Shown here in pieces: positions 33,955 through 45,977 of a stretch of 64,000 bases of DNA. A model generated the notes under the pieces. The model ran no database searches. It had not been told where the DNA came from and saw nothing but the letters and a program-made list of their open reading frames with translations. A program made the translations under genes and the position numbers. This stretch comes from Ascochyta rabiei (Eukaryota > Ascomycota > Dothideomycetes > Pleosporales > Didymellaceae), in NCBI RefSeq assembly GCF_004011695.2, contig NC_082406.1:1488001-1552000 (forward strand), in the 5' to 3' direction. Every line of letters begins with the position of its first letter. Positions within the stretch are counted from its first letter, which is position 1.

Positions 33955-34139
33955 GAGTGTGCGAGGCGCAAATGATACCAAAGTTGCAATACCAGCAAGT
34001 CTGTCTGCGATAAATAGACCTCTCATGCACATGTCGTGCGTGCCATGTTTTTCCTGACCCCAAAACGCCATATCCAACCATGCTAGCCAGGGTATTTCCG
34101 TCTCCTCCATCTCCACTCGAACTTCGTTGCCCCGAATCT

Positions 34140-34991
34140 CTATATCGCCGTTCCTCTCTCGAAGTTCTCTCGGATCTCCGTTGTATACCGGTTGTAGAAC
34201 CTCCCCAGCTTGTCGTTGAACTGCTTGTTCTTCTGGTTGATATACGTGATATCGCCCTGATCCTGCTCATCCCTAATCCCCCTCTTCCTCCTGGCCTCCA
34301 GGCGCGCCTTCTCGCCCTTTTCGATGTCGCCAACGAGCCGGTCAATGGCCTCCTTGCTGGGCTTGTGGTCGTGACTGTACGCCTCCTCGACTGCCGTGTT
34401 GATGCGCCCATTCGGATCCACCGTGTATATCTCCCCCGAATCTGTCTCGACGAGTTGCAGCAGTCCCGACTGGACTTGGCGCTGCAATTTCGTTGCTTTC
34501 TCCTCGGCGTAGGCCGCGAGGTCGACTTTGCTCATCTGCCCTATCTGCCGTTTGTACACCTTGTTCGCCTCGCCTCGGTAGTCCGCAAACGCGTTATTGT
34601 CCCTCGCGCGCGCCTTCTTCGCTAGCCTCTTGTCCCAGCTCTCGCTCTCCTCAACTGTGTAGTCCCAGTTCCGCTTGCGCTCAAAGTCCGGGTCGTCGTT
34701 TTTGAGCAGCTTGTAGGACGCTTTGGTGTGCGCGTCGGCCAGTTTGGAGAGCTTGGCAAGTCGTTCTGAGCGATCTTCGGCATCGCGCACTTCGCGCTCT
34801 GTGGCTTTGCGGCCGGATTCTTTCTGCGCCTGGAGAGACTTGAAGCGTGCCATGCGTGCTGCGAGGGCGGCTTTGGGGTCAGTGTTGGCGTCGGTCGAGG
34901 TGGGCTTTGAGTCTGAGGGCATCCCCTCGGAGCTGGTCTCAGCCTTGATCATTGTGGCCGGTGTGGTTTTGGGTTCTGTTGTGTCGGCCAT
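34140..34991 (-). CDS. SYF2: Pre-mRNA-splicing factor SYF2
   Basis: Single exon, 283 aa from the ATG at 34991 (MADTTEPKTTPATM). The SYF2 domain covers most of the protein: ARMARFKSLQAQKESGRKATERE near residues 50-75, NWDYTVEESESWDKRLAKKA, and the C-terminal DKLGRFYNRYTTEIRENFERGTA. Syf2 belongs to the NineTeen-related complex of the spliceosome. It is convergent with ESF2 (185 bp between stops), and CWC25 is two genes away. Confidence 0.95.
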   Translation of the reverse strand: MADTTEPKTTPATMIKAETSSEGMPSDSKPTSTDANTDPKAALAARMARFKSLQAQKESGRKATEREVRDAEDRSERLAKLSKLADAHTKASYKLLKNDDPDFERKRNWDYTVEESESWDKRLAKKARARDNNAFADYRGEANKVYKRQIGQMSKVDLAAYAEEKATKLQRQVQSGLLQLVETDSGEIYTVDPNGRINTAVEEAYSHDHKPSKEAIDRLVGDIEKGEKARLEARRKRGIRDEQDQGDITYINQKNKQFNDKLGRFYNRYTTEIRENFERGTAI

Positions 34992-35688
34992 GTTGTGTTG
35001 CGTGGTTGTTGGCTGCAATGATCGAGAGACACAAAGTGAAAGTGAATTGACGACGCCAAGGTACTAGCGCCTTATGCACCTTCCTCTCGCTCTGTCAAGT
35101 GACACCTACTTTTCTCACGACCTTTACAGCGCTCTTTGGAAAGGCTGCCAGCTCGACGTCAAGCACACTCAGCGCTTTTCAAGATGTGACAGTTGTTCGC
35201 ACCTGGTAGCTGTACTAATCTCAGCGTTGTATTGTTCATTTCCTTGTCCTACGACGGCACGCACGAGGGCGACGTTCATCTATTGCGCAGGGACCATGAC
35301 AGCGTCCTGGAGCTAATGCGTGGCTGGACCCGTAGCCCGTTCGTTCAGCCAACAGCGGGACAACAAGGTAATTTCATGTTGCCAAGCTCGACCTTAGTAT
35401 GCATGGCATGGATACAACGATGTAGGCGTGGCCTGATGGACAAAGGCCGAATGTGCGAAACTATGCGCCTGGAAAATACGACCCCGTGCGAATCTCTTCT
35501 GTTGAACCGTTTCTCTCAAATCGCTCAGGCTCTCACTTCAGAAGAGAAGGTGCATCCTTCTACCTCTTCAGTGTCTGCCAGAAACCCAACTAGGGCGTCC
35601 GACTTGAGTGGTTTCGGCGAAAGCTTGCAAAAACCCATTCCACCTTGTCCCTCACGCAAATGCCGGCAACACCAACAGCCACAGCATT
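34992..35688. other. Divergent intergenic region
   Basis: 697 bp between SYF2 and the second P450. Overlapping frames only; no gene or motif assigned. Confidence 0.5.
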
Positions 35689-37318
35689 ATGGCAAACACT
35701 TCCACCACAGTGCTTGCAATCATGCCTCTCACAGCCTTCACACTGCACGAGCTTGTCCTTCGACGAGTTGAGGTCGACAACCTGACCCTACCAATCCTAG
35801 CCATCAACAGCGTCGTGTATGCGATCCTTATTCACTATACAGGCGTCCTCTACGCGACGGAAGTTGCTTTAGCACTTTGGTTGCCACTATGGACATATAT
35901 TGGAGCATATCGCGCGTTCTTTCACCCTCTTTCGAGCTACCCAGGACCATTAGGGGCGAGGATCTCTAAATGGTACGCCGTCAAGAAGGTAATCGAAACC
36001 CAATGGCACTGGCACAGGGTACAACAGGATTTACAAAAACAATATGGAGACTATGTGCGGACTGGTCCGAGAGAGCTATCCATTTTTGATCCGGACGCGG
36101 TGCAGGTGCTTCTGGGTTTCCAATCGAAAACCAGCAAAGGGCCATTCTACGACGTGATGGAAAAGTCACTACACCTGAACCGTGACAAGCCATGGCACCG
36201 CCAGAGAAGGAAGATCTGGGACAATGCAATGAAGACCTCCCTGTCAGACTTCGCGCCGCGTGTCGAGGAAATGTGCGATCAACTGCTCGCTCGACTGAGG
36301 CAGGCTGATGAGAAACCAGTACTTCTCCTCGAGACGATGACATACTTCAGCTACGACACTATGTCTGCACTTGCTTTCGGTAAGCCGATGGGCTTCACCA
36401 CAGGCGAGTCGAGCAAGATAGCAGATAGTATTCTGAACACCTTCACACAAGGGCTGAGCGCGATGGGCATTATGTACCACATGCCCTGGCTAATGAACGC
36501 GCTTGGAATACTCACCTCACTCGCCGGCCCCTTGAGAGATTGGACAGATTGGAGCATCAGCCAGATGAAAGCTCGCATGGCAGTGAGTTACGCCGCCTGA
36601 CCACAAGCAACACACAACTCACATATCTCAGCTCAAAGACGCCCCCTCGGATCTGATTGGGGAGTTAATCAAGCATACACCTGACGGCGATGCAGGTCAG
36701 GCCTTGCTCTACGGTGAATCACGTCTCATCATTAGCGCAGGCAGCGAAACCACCTCTACGGCCCTTACATTCATATTCATGCAGCTCGCCACACATCCGC
36801 AATATACAGACGCCATCCGCGCCGAGCACTGTGCCAATGCTTCCACCTACCACTGCGCTCGCTCCCTTCCCCTGCTCGACAGCGTCATCAACGAATCAAT
36901 GCGGCTTTGGCCGTCAGTCTTCTTCGCATCTCAGCGCGTCACGCCTCCCGAGGGTCTTACCATCAACGGACACTTCATCCCTGGGAACACAATTGTGCAG
37001 ATACCTCCTTTCGTGCTCAACCGTGATGCTCGTAATTTCGTCGATCCGGATTCATTCGTGCCGGAAAGGTGGACGTCGAGACCGGAGATGGTGATGAACA
37101 AAGCTGCGTTCCTGCCGTTCTCGACAGGGTCGTATAGTTGTGCGGGGAAGAATTTGGCATGGATGGAGTTGAGAAGTGTAGTGGGTAGGGTAGTAAATGA
37201 GTTTGATGTGCGGCTGCCGGAGGAGTTTGTAGAGGAAACGTATTGGGAGGGTATTAGGGAACATTTCACAGCGGGACCCCCAAGGCAGGAAGTCAGGTTC
37301 ATTAGAGTGGGTGAATAG
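35689..37318 (+). CDS. Cytochrome P450 monooxygenase with multi-spanning N-terminus
   Basis: Exons 35689-36582 and 36632-37318, 526 aa; the 49-bp intron is phase 0. Two or three hydrophobic segments occupy residues about 5-75, before YRAFFHPLSSYPGPLGARIS, a layout common in fungal P450s of the benzoate-hydroxylase-like and secondary-metabolism groups. The C-helix reads WHRQRRKIWD. I-helix SAGSETTS lies at about 334-341. ExxR is E386-R389, the PERF region FVPERW, and the haem loop FLPFSTGSYSCAGKNLA has Cys468 as ligand. All core motifs are present, so it should be functional. Substrate unknown; no other biosynthetic genes adjoin it. Confidence 0.92.
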
Positions 37319-38889
37319 CACCACATATTCAGATCATGTCAGGCATGTGGACGCCCTGCTGTTTAGCCGCTCATACCCCAGAAAGCAATCTCTGATCTCG
37401 ATTCGCATAGACCGCAGCATCACGCGCCGTACCGTCATCATTTGCTTCCTGTCCATGTTGCGCCCTATCCATCACCAAACCTTTTCGGTCGTTAGCGAAT
37501 CATCTTCGAAGGACGCAAACCAGCACATACCCGCCAAACCTATATATTCCGCATCCTTGACTACGATCTTGCCCTCTGCAGCAGCCCTGCGCATTTCCTT
37601 CGCAAACTGCAGCTCTTCCCGGGCCCAACGGAACCACACTTCAAGTGATAGGTCGTAATCTTCCAAGCAACCTCGATACTTTAATTGTCCCGTTACAGAT
37701 GCTTTCATGTCATAGAGACTCTCGGGCATGCTCTTTAGCTAAGCAGCAAACCATTGGGGAATCGGCTAGAGAAACAGGCTGGATGCAACGAGTGAAAGCC
37801 GCATAAGTCAAGTTGTCGCTGGCCTTAAGCGAGGGGCAAAAAGGAGGCCAAAATGGCAAAATATCAGTCGAGCCACCAGCCCAACACACGCCCTTCAACC
37901 CAGACGGGAGTATTCCAGCGCCGCCGTCTCATGGTGAATACCTGACTGCTGAATTTCTTCACTCGTCGATTGCATTCATTGCTTAGGTTCGTCCAGCATC
38001 CCTGGTTACCCAAGGGAGTGAAGCGAACACCACAAGACTCGAACTGGGCTCCTGCCAAGGTGTACACTGAAAGGTGTGCGTGGATAACGGTGAACCTTCT
38101 GATGAAGACCCATTACAGGTAACGTGATATCTAAATATAATGGTATATATTCTACAAGTTAATTGGAGAGAGTTTCGTCGAAGTGGCCTTTGGTGGGGCA
38201 CAATCCGTCGCTAGGTCCGATATGTGATCATCCGCTTATGGTTGGTCCACTACTCTTTGCAGCATCATAACTCCCTCACCCTCACCCACTTACACCTTGG
38301 GTACCTTGCCCACGTCGCCTAGTAATTGTGCAATCGCTCTTGACAGCTCCACCTACACTAGTCTCGTAGGACCCTGCGGTATGAGGCCGAGGGAGCGTCA
38401 GCTAGGCTCAGCTTGAGCTCATGGTCGTTTCGCTTGACTACAGCGTTTGCAACCCTTGCTCATCGGCCACCACTTCGCGCGCATCATGGCTTTGAGCACA
38501 GGACACATGTCCACTTTACCATTCACAAACATGACAGAATCGTGTGCATACTATTGCGACAGCGGACTATCATCGTCAACGCGAGCGGACAACAAGGTAC
38601 TCGATTGGTCGTGATCATCCATCACGGTCTTCACTGTTCACGCGTCACATATATGAACTATGGTATGATGTAACGGCAACATGCGCAACGCCTACGATTC
38701 CCTCGATAGTCTCGAAAGCTTGCCCTGTACCTGCTTCGAGCACACGGATCACGTCAAGGACGCTACTGCCGAACAATCCACGATCAGCCAGTACATCTTC
38801 ACTTGCATTTCCTCTGTCCCTCCCCTCTCCTCATTGCACACCAAGCACACTCTTTACGTCGACACTATAACATACAAGGATATATCGAC
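37319..38889. other. Intergenic, one doubtful small frame
   Basis: 1.57 kb between the second P450 and the F-box-like gene. Besides the 85-residue frame at 37472-37729, listed separately, I see no coding signal, tRNA or repeat. Confidence 0.45.
37472..37729 (-). CDS. Small hypothetical protein (doubtful)
   Basis: An 85-residue frame with an ATG start. Its middle, SLEVWFRWAREELQFAKEMRRAAAEGKIVV, has amphipathic helical composition resembling real coding sequence. No domain is recognised and a second exon upstream cannot be excluded. It is convergent with the P450, 153 bp from its stop. Confidence 0.3.
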   Translation of the reverse strand: MPESLYDMKASVTGQLKYRGCLEDYDLSLEVWFRWAREELQFAKEMRRAAAEGKIVVKDAEYIGLAGMCWFASFEDDSLTTEKVW

Positions 38890-39955
38890 ATGGTCACCCG
38901 ATCTGCTACTCTATCATCGCAGCTTACCTTGATCTCGGCTTCTATACCACCAGAGATCATCCTCAAGACCATCCAGTATCTTCCGTTCGAGAACGGGAAA
39001 GACATCATCAGGCTTCAACATGTTCACCCGCGATTACGAGACCTCCTGAGAAACTACGAGCGCTCGCTCACAAGAACATTCATGAATCGAGAGCTGCCGC
39101 ACGCTTCCACAGACTTCCCGTGCTGTGCCAAATATGGATATCGATGTCTGGCAGACTGCGTAAAGAAATACGACATAGTAGACGACCTGATGGACGCGCT
39201 GGTCTCGCGGCAGAATTGCTACGCAGTGGAAGAGCACAACATGGCTTTGTTGAATGCCGGGCTACTGCTCATATATCGTGTGGCATTTATGAGTAAGTTC
39301 CAATAGCACGAACTGTAGGAGGACGGTCTCTAACAAATTCACAGAAGATCACAGCGCCAAACTCGCATTAATCAACTCAATCTCTCGAGATCCTCTCACA
39401 GCGATATACCTTGCCCTACACAACTCTACCCTCACAGCGCGGTACCACGGCTCTGGCTGGATCCACCAGCGTACATACGGACGCTTTATGGACGCCAATC
39501 AGATCTCCCTCCGCAACGAACTCGAGTTCTGCTTCGCCGAGGCCGCCCTCACATTAGGGCCGGAGTTCATCTCAGACCTGCTCCTGCGACCCACAAGAGC
39601 AGGTGCGGAGGCGACGTTTCTGAACTTCTACCATGACTACGGGACGCATGACTGGGATTGGCCTGGCTGGGGCGAGGGAAAAGGCGAGTTCAACCCGCCT
39701 AGGACGCAGGGGCCGAAGAAGGAGCCTGGGAGTCGAGGGAGAAGTCTCTTCACTACTGTACTGGAGAGATTGGCGGAGTGCGTGAAATGCTCATTGGATG
39801 AAGTACGGGCGAAGATGGAGGAGCAGACTAACGACCCAGAACACTCCTTGTCGTACTTGAACCTGTATGGTAAGGCGCGGTTGTTGGAGGGGCGGAACTG
39901 GAACTGGGCAGAAGAAGAGCAGCACAAAGGGCGTCGAGACTCAGTACATTCCTAG
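38890..39955 (+). CDS. Hypothetical protein with F-box-like N-terminus
   Basis: Exons 38890-39292 and 39345-39955, 337 aa; the 52-bp intron (GTAAGT, CACAG) is phase 1 and joins VAFM to KDHSAKLALINSI. The N-terminus SIPPEIILKTIQYLPFENGKD resembles an F-box opening (LPxEIxxxIxxYL), which would link it to SCF ubiquitin ligases. The rest, with YHDYGTHDWDWPGWGEGKG and a helical C-terminus, shows no recognised repeat domain. The stop is only 30 bp from that of the convergent amidase gene. Function unknown. Confidence 0.75.
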
Positions 39956-39984
39956 CACGTCCAAATACGAATGGCAAGTTCTAC

Positions 39985-41065
39985 TCAACTCAACTCAGCG
40001 TAGACATCCGTCCGTCTCGTCAAAGGAATCTCCTTCCTGATCTTCTCCACATACTCGATGTCAATCTCCGCACACGCAATCTCGCCCTCGTCCAATCCCC
40101 TCCCATGCTCATCCGCCTCGCCTCCCAACTCCGCAACGATCCTCCCCCACGGGTCAATGATCATACTATGCCCGTAGCTGTGCCTCTTGCCCTCCTCGTC
40201 ATGCTTTCCTACCTGCCCCGCAGCAACGATGTAGCTCTGCGTCTCGATCGCACGCGCACGCAACAGCATATGCCAATGCCCCGCCTCGCCTGTCGCGGTG
40301 GTGAATGCAGAAGGGTAGGTAACGATATGCGCGCCGCGCTTCGCATACACCAGGCCGGGTTCGGGAAAGCGCATGTCAAAGCAGATCTGCATGCCTATCT
40401 TGCCCAGGGCGGTGTCGAAGGGCAGCGGGAGCTCGGTGCCGCGCTCCACGGACTTGCTTTCCTGCAGACTCGGCCCGTCTTTGATGTCGACGTCGAAGAG
40501 ATGCAGTTTCTGGTAGCGTTGGGTGATTTTACCCTCCTCGTTGATCCAAATCAATGTGTTCTTGGTTTTGTCTCCGGCGGCTGGTTCGTGAATGCCTACG
40601 GAGATGGGCAGCTTGTACTGTTTTGCGGATTGGAGGAGGCCTTGGACGAATTCAGAATCGTCGACAGATTTGCAGAGCTTCAGAGAGGGATTGGTGTTGA
40701 TGTAGTCGGAAGCTTCGGGTAGGAAGAGTGCGGCTGCACCTGCTTCTGAAGCCTGCTTCACCAGCTTTTGGCATTGTTGAAGGTTGTGAGAGAGGGAGGC
40801 TGTGGAGCAGATTTGTCCTACGGCCTAGGTTGTGTTAGCATATGACGGGCTGATAATGCCTATGAATGCATTATTAATGGCCTTGGAATGCATATTTAAT
40901 ATGTATAATATGAGGCAAAAAATTCGGTGGCGAAGTCTATGTGGTGGTGTCTTATCACCACAACGTTTTGTTGGGTGATTACAAGATGCATGTGAGTCGG
41001 GAGTGGCTTGAGAGATGAGCTCAACAGAAACTGCTTACTGCCAGGGGCATCTTGAGAGCTTGCAT
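39985..41065 (-). CDS. Nit2/Nit3-like carbon-nitrogen hydrolase (deaminated glutathione amidase type)
   Basis: Exon 1 41065-41039 (MQALKMPLA), exon 2 40824-39985, 288 aa; an in-frame ATG at 41050 is an alternative start. The catalytic triad is complete: Glu46 in LFLPEASDY, Lys115 in QRYQKLHLFDVDI and Cys157 in KIGMQICFDMRFPE. Also typical are HWHMLLRARAIETQ and GHSMIIDPWGRIVAE. Members cleave omega-amides such as deaminated glutathione or alpha-ketoglutaramate, a repair function. The intron is 214 bp, about four times the local norm, and its interior is AT-rich; a further small exon inside is possible but not needed for phase. Confidence 0.9.
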
Positions 41066-41716
41066 GTAGTTCTCGCTCGGGCACTGAGGTTGTTGTTAAG
41101 AAATTGAAGAGAGAAACCGATTGAATCACATCGTCACTGCGATGGACGGCGATGCACTAGGAAAACTAAGCCAGATCAGGCGGACGTGTTGAGACAACGC
41201 GGTACTGCCCGTCGATCTGTTACACCCATGTGAGCCTGCATAATCGGGTCTGGGGATTCTATGGAAGGATTTCAAGAGGTCATGAGCGTTCAGAGACGAT
41301 GTAAGGTCGATGGTGCTTTGCCCTGCAGGAGGTCCCGATCCAATCAAAGACCCTGCAAGGCTGTGTAGCCGTGCTCAAGGCGCATCATTTGGCAGCGCGC
41401 CGTGGATCTCAGCATTGCGCGGCTGTCTGAGGCCACAACGACGCTGTTGACACGTTTTGCGGGGCAGAGCGGCCATTACCACAGCTTTCCACTACCGGAA
41501 GTCGGGGTTCAGCCAAGCTACGAGTGAGTCCCGTCTCACCTCCGAGCTCCCTACGACACGCTCTCTCGGCGTACGACGTGCACGTATTCCACGCTGGCCT
41601 TTGGCGTGCACATGCAATGCATAGACCCAGGCGAAGAACGAGCCCACGGTGAAAGCTAGTAAAGCTGCAGATACCTGGCACAAGCACGTCTGTCAACCGA
41701 AAGAGAAAGCAGCAAG
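41066..41716. other. Divergent intergenic region
   Basis: 651 bp between the amidase gene and the TMF-like gene. No element recognised. Confidence 0.45.
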
Positions 41717-44443
41717 ATGAGTGGGAAGAACTGGTGGAACAGCGCGATATCCGGCCTCGAGTCGCGACTCGACACCATCCTGGCTGAAGATGGACAAACG
41801 AGCGCAAAGCCGGCGGATGCTGCCACGAAGCAAGACAGCGGTGAAAAGGCGACGGTAGACAAGAAACTCGCAGTCGAGCAGGCCGGGCTGTCACGCAACT
41901 CGTCTCGGAGCAGACCAAACTCCAGGCTACAAGACCGTCTGGCGAAGGCTGTGACGAAAGGCACAGAGAGGGCCGACTCGAGACCATCTTCAGACCTGGG
42001 GTCCCGGCCAGAGAGCCCAGCTCTGCGGAGCCCAGGCATCGCTGCTGTCGCTGACCTGGTTGGGAGAACAAGCATAGATTCGAGGGTCTCAGAGCCCGTG
42101 GACGCGCTGGCAGCAGCTACCGAGGAAGAGCCAGCGAAAGAAATGGAGGCGAATGAAGACGGACCTACAAGGCCATCCGCCGAGGAGCCAGCGCCTGTTG
42201 TGTCTCCTCCTGTCGCATCACCGCCGACGACACCTCTCGTATCAGAGCAGCCACCGGCCACGCGCTTGCCTACCATGTCCATACCGTTCATCGGTACGCC
42301 AAAAACGTCCTCCCCGCGCCAATCAATTGACAGCAACCCCTCACGACCATACAGCGACGTGCCAACGCCTGTAGAGCCCGAGTTCCCTTCCACACAAGAC
42401 CCCGATGTTCTTGCATCCGAGCTGTCGAGTCTACAAAGAGCGCACGAGGAAACGGTCCGTGGGCATCGAGATGAGCTCAACTCACATCTTGAGCGCATCG
42501 ATGCTTTGCAGTCCAAGCTCACCTACTTCTCCCAACAGCTGGCTGCTTCCGCAAAAGCCGCTTCGGTCGAGGTAAATGCGACACCACTGGAGAAGAAATT
42601 AGCAGAGAGGGATGCTCAAATAGCCGCGCTTATGGACGAAGGGCAAAAACTTTCCAAGACTGAGATGAAGCACATGACGACTCTGAAGAAAATGCGCGCA
42701 AAGGGGCAAGAGCAGGACAAGGAGATTAACACACTGAGACAGCGGCTCGCCAAAGCCGAGAAAAGCATTACAGAACAGTCTGAGAGGGCGAGACGTGCAG
42801 AGGCTGCCGAGAAGGCTGCACTAGAGAGACTGAAGGTTGTGGACAAGATCGAGAAAGATATCAATACGATCAGAGCAGAGCGAGAAGAAGCTGGTCTGAC
42901 CATCACGGAACTTCGAAAACAGTTGAACGAAGCGCTATCACGAGCTGAGGATGCAGAAAAAAGAGTCAAGGCTGGAGCTCTGGAAGCAGAGAAAAGGGTT
43001 ACAGCATCGCTGCAGGAGGATCTTGATAACCTGCGCATCGAGAAGAAGCTCGCTGAGGACCGCGCAAAGAAGGAGTTCCAGGCTGTGAAAGAGCAATCGA
43101 CGAGCCAGCAAGAAAAGGCCAATGTTGTTGAGCTCGAACTGCGTGGTGAGATCGCCGTAAGTCAGTCCCTTCACGTTCAACCAAACCATCGCTCACCGTA
43201 CATCTAGAACCTCGAATCCAAACTTGAGCTTTTGCGCAGCCGCTCTGAGGAAGCCACATCGTCCGCAACAGGCGATTCACAGGCCAAGCTGTTACGCCAA
43301 ATCGAGACACTGCAGACGCAGTACTCACTCGCATCAGATAATTGGCAAGGCATTGAGACCACTCTGACCTCTCGAGTTACAGCACTTGAGAAGGACCGCG
43401 ACGAGACTGCGAAGCGTGAGTCCGATATCAGACGGAAAGCGAGAGACGTCAACTCGAAGGCGCGCCGCCTTGAGGATGAGCTGGACAGCATCAACGAGCG
43501 AGCAAGGGCACTCGAGCAAGACCTAGCAGAGCAACGATCAACTGCCCAGAGATTGCAGAGTAGGCTCACGGCGGCGGAAACAGCAGCACAAGATGCCAAA
43601 GCAGATCTTGAGCGAGAAAAGAAAGTATGGGAAGCCGAGTTGCAGCAACGTCTCGAGGAAGAGAGGAACCGATGGCAGCTAGAAACGCAACAGCACAATC
43701 CTCTGTCCGCCTCGACCCACCTCCGGACTGAGTCGCCCTCAATATCGAATCGTCAACGCTCCCCTGACCCGCTGGGCATCTACAACAGGAGAACGCCGCG
43801 TTCTACGATTTCCGGCATGGACACGACGCTCTCGCCCATCGACCGCATGCTGGAAGAGGCCCGGCGACCCTCCAACAACCGGCAGAAATCATCACCCAGT
43901 GTCCGCACCCCTGAGATGGGCACGCCACAACGCCAGAACTCTATTCCGTCAGGTCTATCGAACTTCAACGGCGGCACGAACGCGCCGAACGCGCCGTACA
44001 CGCCTTACACGCCCTCCATCCACACTGTCGACTACGACGAACCTTTCGAGAGTGTCTCCTCCCCTCACCGTACCATCAATGACATGGTGTCCGTCTCCAC
44101 TGTCGGCGCCGGTCCCTCAGTTCAACTCGTCGAGCGCATGAGCGCCGCCGTGCGCCGTCTCGAGTCAGAAAAAGCGACGCACAAAGAAGAGATGGCGCGT
44201 CTAAGCGCCCAGCGCGACGAGGCTCGCGAGGAGGTTGTTGCCTTGATGCGCGAAGTGGAGGAGAAGAGGGGGCAGGAGAAGAGGGTGGATAGGCTCGAGA
44301 AGGAGCTGGAGGAGGTCAAGGAGCGGTACGAGACGACGCTGGAGATGCTGGGCGAGAAGACGGAAAGGGTGGAGGAGTTGGAGGGAGACGTGCAGGAGGT
44401 GAAGAAGATGTACAAGGAGCTTGTTAGTACGATGGGGAGGTGA
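41717..44443 (+). CDS. TMF/Sgm1-like Golgi coiled-coil protein
   Basis: Exons 41717-43156 and 43208-44443, 891 aa; the 51-bp intron is phase 0 within the coiled coil (ELRGEIA joins NLESKLELL). The N-terminus MSGKNWWNSAISGLESRLDTIL is an amphipathic start typical of this family. A Ser/Pro-rich disordered region runs to about residue 230, then long heptad coiled coil to about 670. A second disordered segment follows, and the C-terminal TMF_TATA_bd coiled coil covers about residues 790-890 (VQLVERMSAAVRRLESEKATHKEE onward). Relatives bind Ypt6/Rab6 at the Golgi and act in tethering. The TATA-element name is historical. Confidence 0.9.
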
Positions 44444-44575
44444 AGAGCATGAGTTTTAATCGAGACGCGTGGAATCATGGAGCGATTCCACAAATTTGAT
44501 ATGTTGTGCTATGCCAACGCCATCCAATGCAGGGTATAATCGTCACTCTTTTCTTTTCTCGCCTCTTCCTCCCCT

Positions 44576-45371
44576 TCAGTGCAGGTCAATCCCCTCCCGC
44601 TCCGCACTCTGCAAGATAAAGCTCCTCGTCTTCGCGTCTGGCACATAGTCCAACGCCACCTTGTCCCATGTATCCTTCTTATCCCACTCGGCACCCCTCT
44701 GCAACAACAGCATCGCCGCATCTCCATGCCCCTCGCTGAGCGCATGATGCAGCGCCGTCTGCCCATCTACATCCGTCGCGTTCAGCGGACTCTTGCCTGT
44801 GTCTAGCAGCGCTTTGATGATGGGCACGTTCCCTGCAGCAGCCGCACGGTGGAGCGGCAACTGGCCACGCCTGTCTTTGACACGGGCTGAGGCCGGAGGC
44901 TTCTGCGCCATGAGGGTCCGCGCAATGTCGAGGTTGTTCTTGCTTACGCAAAAGTGCAGCGCTGTCTGTCCTGTGTTCGTCTTGGCGTTGACGTCGGCGT
45001 CTTTGCTCAGCAGTAGATCTACAATCTGCTCGGCGTCTTTGCGCGAACAGGCCATGTGCAGAGCGGTCCAGCCTGAGCCGTCTGTGGCGTCGACGTCGAA
45101 GTTTTTCAGTTGTACGAGCACCTGCACGATCGCGAGGTGGTTGAAAGAGGCGGCCCAGTGGAGAGGTAGGCGGTCGTCAGGGTCGCGCAGGGAGGACAGC
45201 TTGGGGTTTGCGGCAAGGAGAGACTCGACTTTCGATGCTGGGTGGGCGGTGTTAGTGGGGGTAAGGACGAGGTGGAATGATTCGCTGAGTGGCAAGCGTA
45301 CTCTGGCCTTGACGACAGGCTTCGTGGAGGGCGTATTTGGACTTGTACTCTTCCATGGCGGCAACCGACAT
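44576..45371 (-). CDS. NAS6: 26S proteasome assembly chaperone NAS6 (gankyrin-like)
   Basis: Exons 45371-45302 and 45237-44576, 243 aa. The 64-bp intron rejoins MEEYKSKYALHEACRQGQ to TSKVESLLAANPKLS in phase. Ankyrin repeats run through the whole protein: RLPLHWAASFNHLAIVQVLV, GWTALHMACSRKDAEQIVDLL, GQTALHFCVSKNNLDIARTL, GQLPLHRAAAAGNVPIIKALL, GQTALHHALSEGHGDAAMLLL. Nas6 binds Rpt3 and guards assembly of the 19S base. The exon 2 frame stays open upstream through the intron, which can mislead gene callers to a false start near 45364. Confidence 0.93.
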
Positions 45372-45977
45372 GGCGCTGGTTGTAAGGCGGGTGGTGATCT
45401 TGGCTGGCCTCTGCGTTGGAGCTGGAGCTGGAGCTGGAGCTGGCCGGATTTAGAGATGCGCTAGTGAGCTTATCTCCACAAACCATAACGCTGTGCAGTT
45501 GAAGTCCTCGTGGGCGCCTACCCCTACACTACAAAGTCTTGGCCCTGACACTTTCAGATGCCGTCTCTACAGACACTGGTCGACACTTCGATGCCAGAAA
45601 GGGCCTTAGCCTTGCGTACTTTCCCCATGGGGATGCCCTGCAAACCCCGCATCTTGAACCAGGGCATCTCGAGATGAGCTGCATATCCGCACCACAAGGC
45701 GCTCTAGCGCAAGCGACAGCCGACGCCCAAGGCCGAGATGCGTGTTCAAAGACGTGGAAGACTTCCGATTCATGGAGTTTCCATTCTCTGTGTTACACCA
45801 TGAAGATCACGTCCCGCGCATGTCATGGAGACGCCGTCTCCCACAGCAGAGTCAAGTTCCGGCTCAACGAATCCGGGGTCGAATTGTCCCGCATCCTTTG
45901 GTAGTAGAGTACATAAATAACTGAGTGCGGTGTTGTTGAAGTAGAGCTACGGTAGGCTTCGTCTACCAGCCTTCGCG
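45372..45977. other. Divergent intergenic region
   Basis: 606 bp between NAS6 and the secreted Asp-box gene. An open frame across 45539-45904 has no ATG start and no domain. A TATA-like element is at 45914. Confidence 0.45.
45914..45919 (+). promoter_or_regulatory. TATA-like element of the Asp-box gene
   Basis: TAAATA within ACATAAATAA, about 60 bp upstream of the ATG at 45978. Confidence 0.35.

Noticed and set aside
33262..34116. Minus-strand frame of 284 codons across ESF2
   Set aside because: Antisense to a clear ESF2 gene; Leu/Arg-rich composition typical of shadows.
38020..38040. B-box-like GTTCGAGTC on the minus strand, possible tRNA
   Set aside because: The flanking bases do not pair into a T-stem and no acceptor stem or A-box is found at the right distance.
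45539..45904. Open frame of 121 codons before the Asp-box gene
   Set aside because: Starts without ATG, no domain, and overlaps the promoter region.
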